Below are positions 1-12,000 of a DNA stretch of 64,000 nt, piece by piece. Within the stretch, counting starts at the first letter, position 1. Every line of letters begins with the position of its first letter. Position numbers and translations under genes: made by a program. Origin of the DNA: Trochalopteron elliotii (Eukaryota; Chordata; Aves; Passeriformes; Leiothrichidae); assembly GCA_024734555.1 (NCBI GenBank), contig JANPWX010000097.1:7415880-7479879 (forward strand). Reading direction: 5' to 3'. The notes below the pieces were generated by a model, which did no database searches, was not told the origin of the DNA, and saw nothing but the letters and a program-made list of their open reading frames with translations.

Positions 1-65
1 GGGGTGCGGCCCGCGGCGCCCGTCCCGGGCCGGGCAGAGCCGGGGCCGCGGCTCCGGGGAGCCAG
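1..65 (+). CDS. EDARADD: EDARADD exon 1, partial, GC-rich
   Basis: Ends at CCAG|GTGAGG, a strong donor. The frame fixed by the downstream exons starts at base 2 and stays open to the donor (Gly/Arg/Pro-rich, ending in GEP) but contains no ATG. Either translation starts upstream of the window, or this is the 5'UTR of a transcript that starts elsewhere. CpG density is high, as expected for a promoter-associated first exon. Confidence 0.6.
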
Positions 66-3000
66 GTGAGGAGCGGAGCCCCGGCCGGGCTGAAAAGAGT
101 TTTCAAGTTGCTCCCTTCCCCCTCCGCACACGCCGGTTAAGTATGGTAATAATTTATCATGTGCTCTGCTGATGTGATTTACTCTAACTTGTCTTGTCAA
201 GCCTGCTCCAGTATTTAGCGTGTAAGTTAGTTTGCGCTAGTTAACAGCACGTTCAAAATACCTTTTTAAAAGACATTTTCTTAGAAGCCCAGATCTCAGG
301 TGGCTACGAAGTCCACACGCATTAACTTACACAGTAATGGTAATTGTGCAAGTGACTTTTAAGCATCTCACGTGTGGTGTGCCAGCATCACAGATTCTTC
401 CATACCTATCTGCTCAGACAGGGTACTGAGTATTCTAGTATAATTTGCCATATCTTCTCCTCCTATTCAAATCTGAATTCATGTGCCTCTAGTCAAAGCA
501 ACATTTTTTATTTGGGTTTAATCAAAGAGTTCATCTCTATGAGCAAACATTATATAGTTAGCTCTATGAGCTAACAATATTAGAGTGATTACTTGTTTAA
601 GTTGTGCTAAGTTAAACTATTAATGTGTATGCCCAGCCTTGGTGTGAAAAAGATCTCGTGTGTGTGGTTGAACTATGTGACTACAGCCAACCTTAGGTGC
701 TTCATTCTGCTACTGGTGGTGTCAAGACTATGTTGCAGAGAAAAACTGTAACAGAGGGGAATACTGTCTCTGCTACTTGGTACTTTGTGAACCTCCTCCT
801 GCTTAGAGGTCAAAATGCCAAGGTCTCTAAAACTCACTTCCAGATTTCCTTCCAATGCAAGAGTGAGAAGCAGAAAAACTGTTTGCACTGGTAAGTGCAG
901 AGCATTGCATCCCCATTATAGCAGCAGTATTGCTACTGTAACAGAGAGTAACAGAGAGAAAAGGTGGGCATTGGTGCAAGTCTGCTGCTCTTCTTGCAGA
1001 CTGATCATACTGGATGGGCCCTGGCACAGCTGTAGCAGCTGCTGAGCAGTGTGCAGGTGCTGCATGGCAGAAATGAACCTCAGGAGCAACCACTGAACCT
1101 GATTTATGTCTGTCCGAGTCAATGTGCACATGCTGATTTATGTCCATCTGAGTCAGCTCACCTGTGGCTCCCTGCAGAAGTGTGGGGCAGTAAATGTGGT
1201 CCAATGTGTGTATCCTGTCGGGGCGAGTATGGTGGTAGTGATTTTGTGAGGGATCACAGGTAATGTTGTTATGAAGCTGTCTGTCAAAGTAACCATGAAA
1301 TCAGACAGTCAGTCAGATGGTAGCCCCAGTTCCTGTTGGCCTTTCAGCATGCAAAACTTTGGATGGTTTACATATGAGATAAACACAGGACTTTCCTCTT
1401 GACTGCTTTGTGCACCTGTGTCCTGCTCTGTGACAGGAGCTGTGGAATGCTGGGACAGATGCATGTGGGAAAGAGAGAAAGGACATTCAAATTGCCTTAT
1501 TCACAATAAAATACTAGGTCCGTGGTTTTCAGATTATTTGTCTACTACAAGTGGTCACCAAGACCCTGGTGAATCATCTGCAGCCCAGTATGTGGAGTCT
1601 TTAATCTTAGGTGCAAATATTCACAGACATACATGGCACTTATAAAAAAACTGGGGACTTGGTAGTGCTCTGCAGCCTAAACAAAACAATGGAAATTATT
1701 ATTTTTCATAGAAAACTATTAAATAAAGGGAAGCAATTGAGGGTATAGGAAATGAAATACAGATTTAAAATACTTTTCAGGATGGATGCTAAGCAAGAAA
1801 GATGCAGATTCCCATGATGGTGTTTGTTTATGTGTGAGACCTAGGAAGCAGGAGTGAGAGTTACCACCCTTGTACCCCATCATCTCTTGTAGAGATACCC
1901 TTGGGTCTGCCAAGTCCTCGTTTCAAATGCCTGTATTCTCTGAGCTTCTCCAGTTTTTTCAGTGCTTCCCTCTGGATTGTGGGAAGTAAGTTTTCAGTGT
2001 CGAAAGTACCTTGGTGGTGTCATGGAGATGTAACAGATGATAGGGATGGAGCCCTTACCATAGCTACAGTAGCCAGTGAGGTTCACCAAGGCATGGATGT
2101 TCTGTGGGGTCTGCCTTCATCTGCCTGAAGGCTCCTCTTACATGGGAAAAAGAAAGTTCTGGGGGTTGTTTTGTTTGTTTGGCTGGTTGCTTTGCTTAGG
2201 TGGGGGTTTTTTTGGTTTGTTTTTGTGGGTTTTTTTGGGTTTTTTTTGGGTTTTTTTTTTTTGGTTGGGTTTTTTGTTTTGTTTTGTTGTGTTTTGTTTT
2301 TTTTACTTCATCTAAGAATCTGTAACGAGGAGCTGAAAGGCCTCCAGAATAAACCAACTGCATGCTTTGCCACTGGCTTTGAGTGGTAAAACAGTGATAC
2401 TAGGGATGCCTGGGATGACCTTCATCCCTAGAGCCTTTCTTTGGCTCCCAGTGCCTCCTTGTTATTCAGCTTTCCTTTTCTGAGTGGGCTTCTCTTTGCC
2501 CAGTTCCTCTGCAGCTTTCCACAGCAGTTCCCACTAGGAGCCTCTATTTTTGGCCCTACCCTCAAGCAATGTCTTGAGTCAGTTTATTGTATTTTCCCAT
2601 GTCCCACTGACTCTCAACCTCTCTGCATTTGAGAGTTTGTGCTGACTGTTGCTATCAGGACAGGCTTTATCCAGAACATTTTGTTAATACCATGTTTCTG
2701 GAGCAGGGATTTAATATTTACCAAAAAAAAATACATGTGACAAGAACATGGGGGTTTGTTTATTTGTTTTCCTCTTCTTCATATGACTTCCTAATTTGCA
2801 GTGTGAACAATGCTTAGCTGTGATTTCATAGGCCCCTGCCTTTTTTAAACATTGTGTGCAAAGACTGTGCTCAGCCCTTGTCAACTACCCCTCTGATCGT
2901 GTGCCACCTGCCTGGACAATGCCTGTGGATTTCCTGGGGGGTCGACCACGGAAAAAGGCTTTATTTGGAATCTCAGGGACACCCAGGAGCTGCTGCTGGT

Positions 3001-6000
3001 GGGGCTGCCTCACAGAAGCAGGAAGGAGAACAACTCTGTCCTGCTGCTGCCACCTTTTTTATTTTCAGTTTATTGTGCTGTCTTGCACTGGTTAATGCTT
3101 CAGCTTGTTCTGTTGTATTGAGTGGATTTATAGGAGTGGGTCCCCAAATAAGCAACTATGCTGAATTTGAGCTGGTTGGAATAGTGTCTGTGTAACTTCT
3201 ATTCTGTTTTGGGCCTCACTGTTTATAATGTGTGCTTTGTAGTTAATTTCTGTGACTGTTCTAAATCTACTGGTTTTTATATTCCAAAGAAGGTAATCAC
3301 CAAATACTGATTATAATCTTGTCTTACTAGTTGCAGCTGAAAACTTAATGTGTACTTGCAGTAAGTGAGTTTTAGAGTAAGAGTGACAAGAATGAAGATC
3401 TTACCACATAATTTAAAATGTTTTTCAGTTTTTGAAAACATTTATACTTATCAACAGAAGAGATTTCTGAAAAATATGGCAGGATGATGTTAAATCACAG
3501 GAGCAGTTTTGTGAATCCCAACTTCTGTATGAGATTTGTTTCAGATTCTCTGTGCACTTGTGGTCAGTATCCCACTAGTATTTGCCATTGATGCAGAGGG
3601 GTTAACATTTCATGATTCACCTGCAGGTGCTTTGAAGATTTATTTTTTTATTTTCTTTTCTTGATATTAATGTAGTTGAATTTTACTGTTCTGTTGTATA
3701 TAAATAATTAATATTCTGCTCAAATATTTTTAAATTAGTATTTTCAATTTTCTATTGTAATCTGGTGTTCATTATAGTATTAATTTTTGTCGTAGTGGGT
3801 ATGTTTGTTTCTTGTTTGAATTATTTCTTTGAGGAAAAAATTGAATGGTGTCAGTAGGAGACCAGAACATAGCTTTTAGAAAATTTACTGAATTTTTATT
3901 ATCTATTGCTGACATGTTTTGTGATTTTTTTTTTTCACTTAAGATAGTTTAGGATTTTAATTGAAGTCTATCTTTCATTAGGTTAGGGTTGGGTGTCCTT
4001 ATCACGTGTAGTTTCTCATCTCTGGGCTAGTAGTTCTGATATTTTCCAGTTTGCCATGCTTCCTTGTGGAAATAAGACATAATACATGTAATGGCTGCAT
4101 AGTTGTGTTTTATCTTGGTCAGACAAAGAAGCAAATATGAATTGGCAGAAATACTTTGATTATGCAGTGATAAAGTTTTCTTTTTTCCAGCAGATCATGC
4201 AGCAAAAGAGCCAGTGGAGGATACGGATCCAAGCACTCTTTCCTTAACAATGGTTTGTGTTTCTGGTCTAGTGCAGTTGAAATCATTGTAGTTCTCTATG
4301 CTTATATAATGCCACAGTGAGAAAAACCATTCAAGGATGCTAACTCAAACTCTGAGTGTATATACAAGATTTTGCTTATCTGTATGACTGCATAAACAAA
4401 CTTTAATTTACTAACCTGTGCAGTCAAAGTGTAAATAAAAATACCAACAGGTGCATCAGCTGAACTGGATGGTATTAACAGTGGAGCTGTCCGTGGGATA
4501 ACCTCCAAAGGCTATGGCAGTGCCATCTCTTTAATTTAAAAAAGCCCCAACAACTGAGAAAAATTGGTGCTGACGTTCTTCTGTCTACACAGTTTGGACG
4601 GATAAAAAAAACCCACCTCAGGCTTAAAATTTCAACAGTACTGAGCTGTCATTACTTCCTGTCGCTGATTGGAATCATGGAAAGGCCGGATCCAGGAGCA
4701 GTGCCTTAGGCAGGCCCGGCCGAGCCTCGGAAGGGACCAAACCGCGCCCTCTGGTGCCCGCTGCCACACGAGCCCGCTTGTGTCGGGATCTCAAACACCC
4801 CAGGCTCCTGCCCAGACGGGAGGAGAAGTAATACGAAATTCTATTGAAGCTTTTTAAAATGTGGCTTTCTATAAAAGCCACACCACGTAAGGGCGAGGGC
4901 CTTAGGGCAGGAGGGAAATTTCGGATATAGTAATAAGTTAGGTCATGCCCAGGAATCAGTAGTTGTCTCCTTAAACTCAGTGATAATAGTTTCCTAATTC
5001 ATCTTAATCAGCTATGTAAGTTTAGAGCAGAAGGGGAAAATATTTTTTTTTTTCTTTCAATGCAGTAATATTTTATTAAAAGCTTAATCTGCTAAAAGAG
5101 AATTGGCAGTTATGTCTGTTCCTCCTGGCACGCATTACCTTTTCAAGATTATTGCTACTTCAGTGCAAAATTTCTTTCCTAAACTTTGCTTTTTCACAAA
5201 AAATAGCTTTAAAAATACTGTAGCAAAGCACCAATCTGTTACTTCATGTGCTAATCAGTAGTGTTAGTAACATCTCAGTTCCCACAAGAGTGTTGCTGTA
5301 TCTGGTGGTGAACAGATCAACTAGTAGCAACTTGAGAGATACAACTATAATTAAGCACTTACAAAAGTTCATAAAGAAAGAGTATATAAATACTCTTTCC
5401 CCAGCACAATTATACTCAAAATAACAAACATCTGTGTTTCTTGCCTTTTTGTGACAGACTGAAAAATATCCTGTCCAAGACACAGGAGTACCTAAAGGTA
5501 AGTATTGTGAATTTTGTCTGTTCAGATATCTTTGATTTGTGTTGCTGTCTGCAATCAAACCAGTGGTGTTACCCAACAGATTGAAATACTCATACTTTTT
5601 GCTAGATATTTATATTTAAAATGTAACGCCCTCTTTATTTTTAAGGTCAGTTTGGTGTGTATATTAACTTCTGAAATTTCCTTCCCAAGCCTAGTTTTGA
5701 TCTAAAAGTTACTCTAAAACTATCATCAGAAGACCTGGGTTCCCAATCTGAAAGGAAAATACAGTGGTGCTACTGAAGGACAGGGCTCAGACAACAGATG
5801 GTAGAGACATCGTAGTGTTAGATGGTGACTTTGAAGGGACTACCAGTGCCTTCATGTTGTTACAAATACAATCAAGAAGTACCTTTCAGGTCTTTTGCCT
5901 CTGACTGCATTCCCAGCCTCATAACCAGTCAACTCTTCGTGCCATCTTTTACCTTCAGCAGGTGTTAATACCATCTACTGGGGGACCTGCTATTAGGTCC

Positions 6001-9000
6001 ACTCTGCACAAGTTCCTGCCTTTCCTTGCTGAAAATGGAGTCAGGGAGTGCAGGTTCTGAAGGAAAATACCTGGATTACACAGTGTGAATATCCTCCTTA
6101 CGTTTCCTTGACGTGTGGGGTGGGTTTTTTGTTGTCATCCCAGGCTTGGCCATTGACTTTTGTCCAGGGAATGCACTGGCAGGGGCTTGGTTGAGGAGCA
6201 CTCTGCAAGTGGTGTGTTCTCCATCCTGTTGCACAGCAGGTCTGCAGTGGGACAGACAGAGGAAAACAGGCTTGTCACAATGGAAACTTCTGCTGAGGAG
6301 TGGGAGCAGTATACCACTGGGGTTAAAGAAAAGTTGGAGATTATTCTGGGGCTTGAGAAAGCCAGACAGAAGAAATGAGCACTCTTCAGAAGTGCTGCTC
6401 AGCAGGGAAGGATCATGTGGGATGGAGACTGTTTGAAGTCATAGTTTCTGTTTATTTGCAGGCAGGTGGTTTGGTCCTTCAAAATTGTTTATTAGCACCA
6501 AAGCAATTAGACTGGAACATTTTTTTCCATGTCCTGTTTTTTATTTCACCTGTGACATTAGATCCTCCTCAGAATTAATTAGATAAATTCCTAAATTTCA
6601 AATTTGTCAGGGTTGTTTGAAATCCAAAATTGCATATTCTAAATGCATCTAATTTAAAAAGGAAAGCTAAGACATAAGTAGAAAGGTCAGCACTTTCTGT
6701 AAAGAGGAAGTGCACTTGGTTTATATTTAATTTTCATTTTTGCTTCCTAAGTGTAAGAAGATGTAATTACTAATATGGCTTGACATTTCCCCTTTGAAGT
6801 TGAATGTGATGCAAATACCTCTTAGTATTCTGTTCATTCTGTGAATCTAATTCTTTCTCTGAGAATGGCTTTTCATAGTTATTTCTATAAAAAATACCAA
6901 CTTAGAAGTATGAATCCGTCAACTAAAAATTGTAACAGATGTGCTGGTTTGATTCTGTGTAACACACAATTGCGTTTGTTTCAGATTTAATGTTTGAACA
7001 GACAGTACGTTGGTGAGAGGCCCTGCCTGTTGCTTTTATTGGTTAATTAATTAATGGGCCATTTTGGAGCCATAACTTATTAAAGTTCTTGGCACCCTTT
7101 TCTAATTATGAAATAAAATGGAGTTGAGGGAACTTATCTTGCAGAGGTCGCCTTAGTGTTTATCATGATTTGATAATAATTCTATTTCCACTCAAATATA
7201 GAACAAATTTCACACATATTATTTCCACAGTTTTGATGCCCATGCTCTGCATTTTCAGACAGACTTTTGTTTTGGGTTTTTTTGTTGTTGTCTCTGAATC
7301 TAAAGTCATAAAGAATAATGATGATCCTCTACTAAACATTGACATTACTGGGAATGAAATATTTTTCAACAGTCTTATAAAACCAGAAAAAGAGGAGAAT
7401 AATGATTTTTGGTTTTCTTTTTCTTGCAAGGATGAATTCTTTGATTCAGATCAATTTCTTGAGTGAGTTAAGAAAATATTGCTTCTTTCTGTTATGTCAT
7501 GATTCATAAAGATAATAGAGGTTCTTCAGTGAGATCTTGCCACTGAACAAACAACAGATGAAAACATACCAGCACTACAAATGTGGTCATCCCATGTAGT
7601 GTTCTTGTGTGTAAAAACATGTAGAATACAACCCTTTAAAAGCTTGTGTTAATGGTTGGTCAGCACCTGACTCAGGGGAATTATGCAAATATTTGATGAG
7701 GAGGACCCTACTAATAATGCAGAGGGAAATTTGTCCATTTGGACAACCCTTCACAAAGGGTTTATGTATCCTTTGTATCCCATTTTGAGGGTTGAAGTGA
7801 TGCTTGAAAGGTTAATAAAGTTTGTGCTCTACTACAGAACACTGTGCTTTTCAGTGGACTCCCAGGGCTGTTAATAAACACACTTTGAAATGGATTATTT
7901 CAGTACTTCAGCAAATTCCTGTGTAGTAGAACTCAGTAGGATGAGTCCAGTTCACAAAGGGGCAGAATTAAAGATAAATATTTAAGCAGTACTTATTTTA
8001 ACTGTCATTTTAAGTGTGACGAGAAAAGCAAAACAAAAATTAGAGTGACTTGTGACATCTTCAGCCTACGTGGTTGTATTGGTTCAGTTAATATTTTGTA
8101 CTCAGCTTTCTGAAAGATCAACATGACTCTTGCTTTAAAAATAGTGCAATGTTTGTTTAGAAAACAACTGCTACTCTAATATCTAACCTCTGCAAGGATT
8201 ATATTTCTTCTCACAGTCATGCTTTGCATGATTGTTACAGACTCTGCTGATTTAACATTTTGGCTTTCAATCTAGCAATTCCCAGTGTTTGATCATGATA
8301 TGGAGTTAAACTTTGTATGTTAGACACCTACGCTATAATTTATGTTTGATAGTCTTACTATTTAAATTTGTGTGTGAGTGGAAGACCAGTGTTTCACACT
8401 CTTTGCCTTAGATGAGGAATACCTAACAGATCAAGTTACTTTGGAAATTGCATCTGTGAACATCAAGACCCTTACGTCAGATTCTGGCCTAATCCAACAG
8501 GTAAGAAAAATGATACTTGAATGTGAACTAAGTTAGTGCTGTTAATTAAGTGTATTAACAAATAAGTATATTTTCAGACTATATCTGGAGAGCACAAAAT
8601 TATTCAGTAAAACAGACCAGAAATTTACATTGTTTTCAAGAGTTCAGCGAAGGGAGCTTTTGTGGAGAAGAGCAAAAAAAAGAGATTATTTCATCATTAA
8701 CAGGTCCTTTTTAGTTTAAATAGGTTTTGATCCATGTATAGATGTTCTGAAGAAAAGCCAGTAAAAAGTTAAAGCTTTGTCATGCATGCTGTCTCTCTGG
8801 TGAAAATAAAGCCAGGCAGAGAAGAAGTGAAGAAGTAAGGAATCCTAGATTTTGCCCTTAGGGGAGGCATTAGATAGTTTTGCCTTGATTTTGGGACACT
8901 ACTCTTCCCACAGCTGAAACACTGTCCACTTTTTGTGAAATCTTACCTTGCCACAGGAAGGGCAATGCTGAGTGACCCCCATGCTCCATGGTTATCATCT

Positions 9001-12000
9001 TTCAAGTGAATGTTGTTTGCTGAATTTCAAATTGATTCTCTTTGGGTTGAGCAGAAAACTTGGAGAAGAGAAATGAATGAGCATTTTCCAGCAGGATGAA
9101 GAATTAAAAGGAGTTCCTAATGCCAGAGTCCCAGCTGAATTCCATCAGAAACAAACATGGGTTTGGTATGCATTTCACAGATGATGGAGGTAACTGTTCC
9201 TTGCCATCATCAAGAAGAGAGCATTTATTGGCAGTTTAAAATCACTATAAAGATAATTCAGTGTATTAGGGTGGTAATGGTTCCACAGAGATGGAAAACT
9301 TTCTGCTTACCTTCAGACCGTACATAAGTTCATGGCTTTCATTAGAGGATGATTGGATCTTCATTGTGGGCAAAAAGTATTCTTGCTTAATGCCTTCATT
9401 TCCCTGGCAGTAACACTACATTGTCTTACTGCAATTACATTACAAGAAAATGATCTTGAATAAACCTGAGTGCATCTGACTTGATGAATTGGATAATGAG
9501 TGATAGTAAAAATATGAATTTTGAAAACAGATGTAGGGCACAGGTAAGTGTCGCTGCTTTTCTTGGTACTTTTTGCAGCACTACCCACTCTTACATTTTA
9601 TGCCTCATAAGGCATTGGCTTTCACAATAAGGTTTGAACTTCAGTGAATTGATAAAGTCTGGGAAATGAGGGTCAGGACAGCAGTTAAGTAAACAGTATC
9701 TGGGGTTTTTTTGTTTGTTTGTTTTTTCTTGTTGTTGTTTTTGGTTTTTTAAATTTGCTTATTTGTTTCTTGTGAAGTAGATCTCTAGGGAGAGCGAGCT
9801 GGGAAGTTCCTCATTCTCCCCAATGATTTACCCTTCTGGGAATTTGCTCCTTGAGGCTCAGTAATAACATTCTGCCTTTTTCAGGAATTTATGGGAGTGG
9901 ATACAATTACTATAATCAGGAACTTCAGATTTAATTTTTTTTTTTAACTTTGGGTGCTCACATGTTGCCATGAAGGCCAAGTTTGTGTTTAAAAAGTGCT
10001 GTCCAGATAAAGCTGTTGTGGTAGAAAAGTAAACTACTAGAAGATAATGGCAGGGCTTATTCAGTTGCAATTGGCATGTGCAGTGTTAGATCTCTCTTGA
10101 GCAGAGACCAAACATTTTGATGTTGCATGTGTGGTCCTGCAGTTTTCGGGGAGTAAAGAAATACTGAAAATAGTATGCAAATTTTTCCTTTCTTAACAAA
10201 GTCTGTAAATATTTTGGAGAGAGTTCACCTTCTTTATAATTAGATTGTGAATGTATGCAAGTTCACCACAGCAACTGAAACTGCCTGTATTCTATTTTTA
10301 GTGGATTTCTTAGTAAAGAAGGTGTAGCAGGTAGGACTAGAGTATCCTATTACACTATATTGTTGCACACATATTGGCTTTTGTTTGTATGCACAATGTG
10401 CAAACTTAAGAAGGCTGCTGTTAGAGTTTTGGAAGAATGACACAGTACAAAAAGATCAACAATATTTCATTGCAGCTATCTAAGGGGAAAATCCCCTTCT
10501 ACTTTCATCTTTAAATCCTCAACAGAAGAAAGCTATTTCACCTGGCTCCACACCTGCATAGTTAAAGTACGGGCAGCTGCAGAACAGTTCCCCACAGTTC
10601 TACAATCACAAAAACAATCCAGTTTTTAGAGGTTGCTAAGTAGTAGAATTTAAATGTTACAACATGTGTTACAGTCTCAGACTGCTAAGTAATTTCATTA
10701 TGTTTAATTAGCAGACCAAACACCATTGAGGGAATGTTAACTTCAAATAGGAGAAGGGTTAGGTGTGAGCTGCAAAAATGTTCATATCCACCTGTTGTCT
10801 AAAAAAGCTTCCCATGTATGTAAAGGAGTTTGTAAAAAAAAAATTCTCCGCTTTGCCTAGATCAACAAAACAGTCCCTTACTGCTGCTTGTTACAGGCAA
10901 AATTCTTGTTTTTTTCATTGCAAAACATTTAAAAAATATTTTTAATCAAACCATAGGAATTGTTAAATAACTTTCGGGTATTTAAGAGAGAGTTAGTTAA
11001 AAGATGCAATGCTATAGCATATCATTAATAAAAATGCTATTGTTCAGTACATACAACCAACAGGCCAGTTTTATGAGGCAAAGCATGGAAATGCTGCCTG
11101 AAATGACTGCAGATTGTTAGCAGTTCCTCAAAATATATGTATATTCTCTGTCTGACTTTACAAGTAGCTTGGGATTCTTTTAAGTAATCTCCTGCTGCTG
11201 TAAATTAGTCAAATACTTAATCTGGTGTTCAATTACATTGTTTTATTGTGACTTTATATTTGTTTTCTGCTTTGTAGCCAGAAGACAAAGACACAGAAAA
11301 CCATACTGATGAAACACTTTCAGGTAATATGTCAGCTTTATTGTTCTCCATATTTTATTCCTAGGTTTAATTTGAAAGTGCTTTTTTAAAAACTGCTGTT
11401 TGTCATAACAAATAAATGCCTGGATAATTAGTGCTTATGGAGCTCATTTAATTACCAGTGTCATTTACAGCTTCCCCTTTATTCTAAGAGGATGGTGATC
11501 AATAATGCAGACCATACAAAATACGCAAGTTGGGCTTTCCAAATACATTTAGTACCTCTGCCTTTGGGAGTGATGTGTAAATAGCTGTCAGGAGAGAGCA
11601 GAAGCTGGCAGTAGGCTGTGAGTGCTTATCCCATCATTGTGTGAGTTCTGCTGGGGAGGGGTGTGTGTGTACGATATACAGTTCTCTTAGTCTAACAGCA
11701 AGAAACTGAGAGTTCCTATCAGTAAAAAAGCTTTTCCTATCAGGTAGCATTAGGGTCATGCAATTAGATGGGTAGTGCTTGTCAGCATCTAACAGAGGGG
11801 CACCTTAGAAAAGCAGGATTCTTTATGGTGCTTTTGATAGTCTTCCAGATGGTATAGCACAAGAAGCAGGTTGGTTTAGTTTTGTTTACTTATATCTGTG
11901 CCCTTTTACAGAGGTGTTTTCTTTACCTCTTCTGTGTTTCTATTGGAGGACAAAACTTGCCCTGGCATGTTTTTACTTGCCAGAGTAAATAAGATTAAAT

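Larger units (their letters stand above)
66..4190 (+). other. EDARADD: EDARADD intron 1
   Basis: No exon recognised. Holds an imperfect 34-bp tandem duplication (1099-1164), a direct repeat of GTAACAGAGA near 938-958, and a 150-base T/G-only tract (2160-2312). Otherwise unremarkable A/T-rich intron. Confidence 0.8.
4253..8411 (+). other. EDARADD: EDARADD introns 2 and 3 (with exon 3 between)
   Basis: Intron 2 (4253-5457) contains a CpG-rich patch at about 4670-4830 with a CTCF-like motif. Intron 3 (5498-8411) shows no repeat or coding signal that I can name. The open frames at 6113-6436 and 7170-7466 have no recognised similarity. Confidence 0.75.

Noticed and set aside
827..1204. 125-codon - strand open frame in EDARADD intron 1
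   Set aside because: No family features, overlaps several open frames on both strands and a small tandem duplication; no splice or start context.
6113..6436. 107-codon + strand frame in EDARADD intron 3
   Set aside because: Composition and sequence look random; not needed for the EDARADD frame; no similarity recognised.
6935..7080. Possible LTR-like stretch starting GTGCTGGTTTGATTCTG
   Set aside because: Only a short resemblance to bird LTR starts and no second landmark; not reported as an element.
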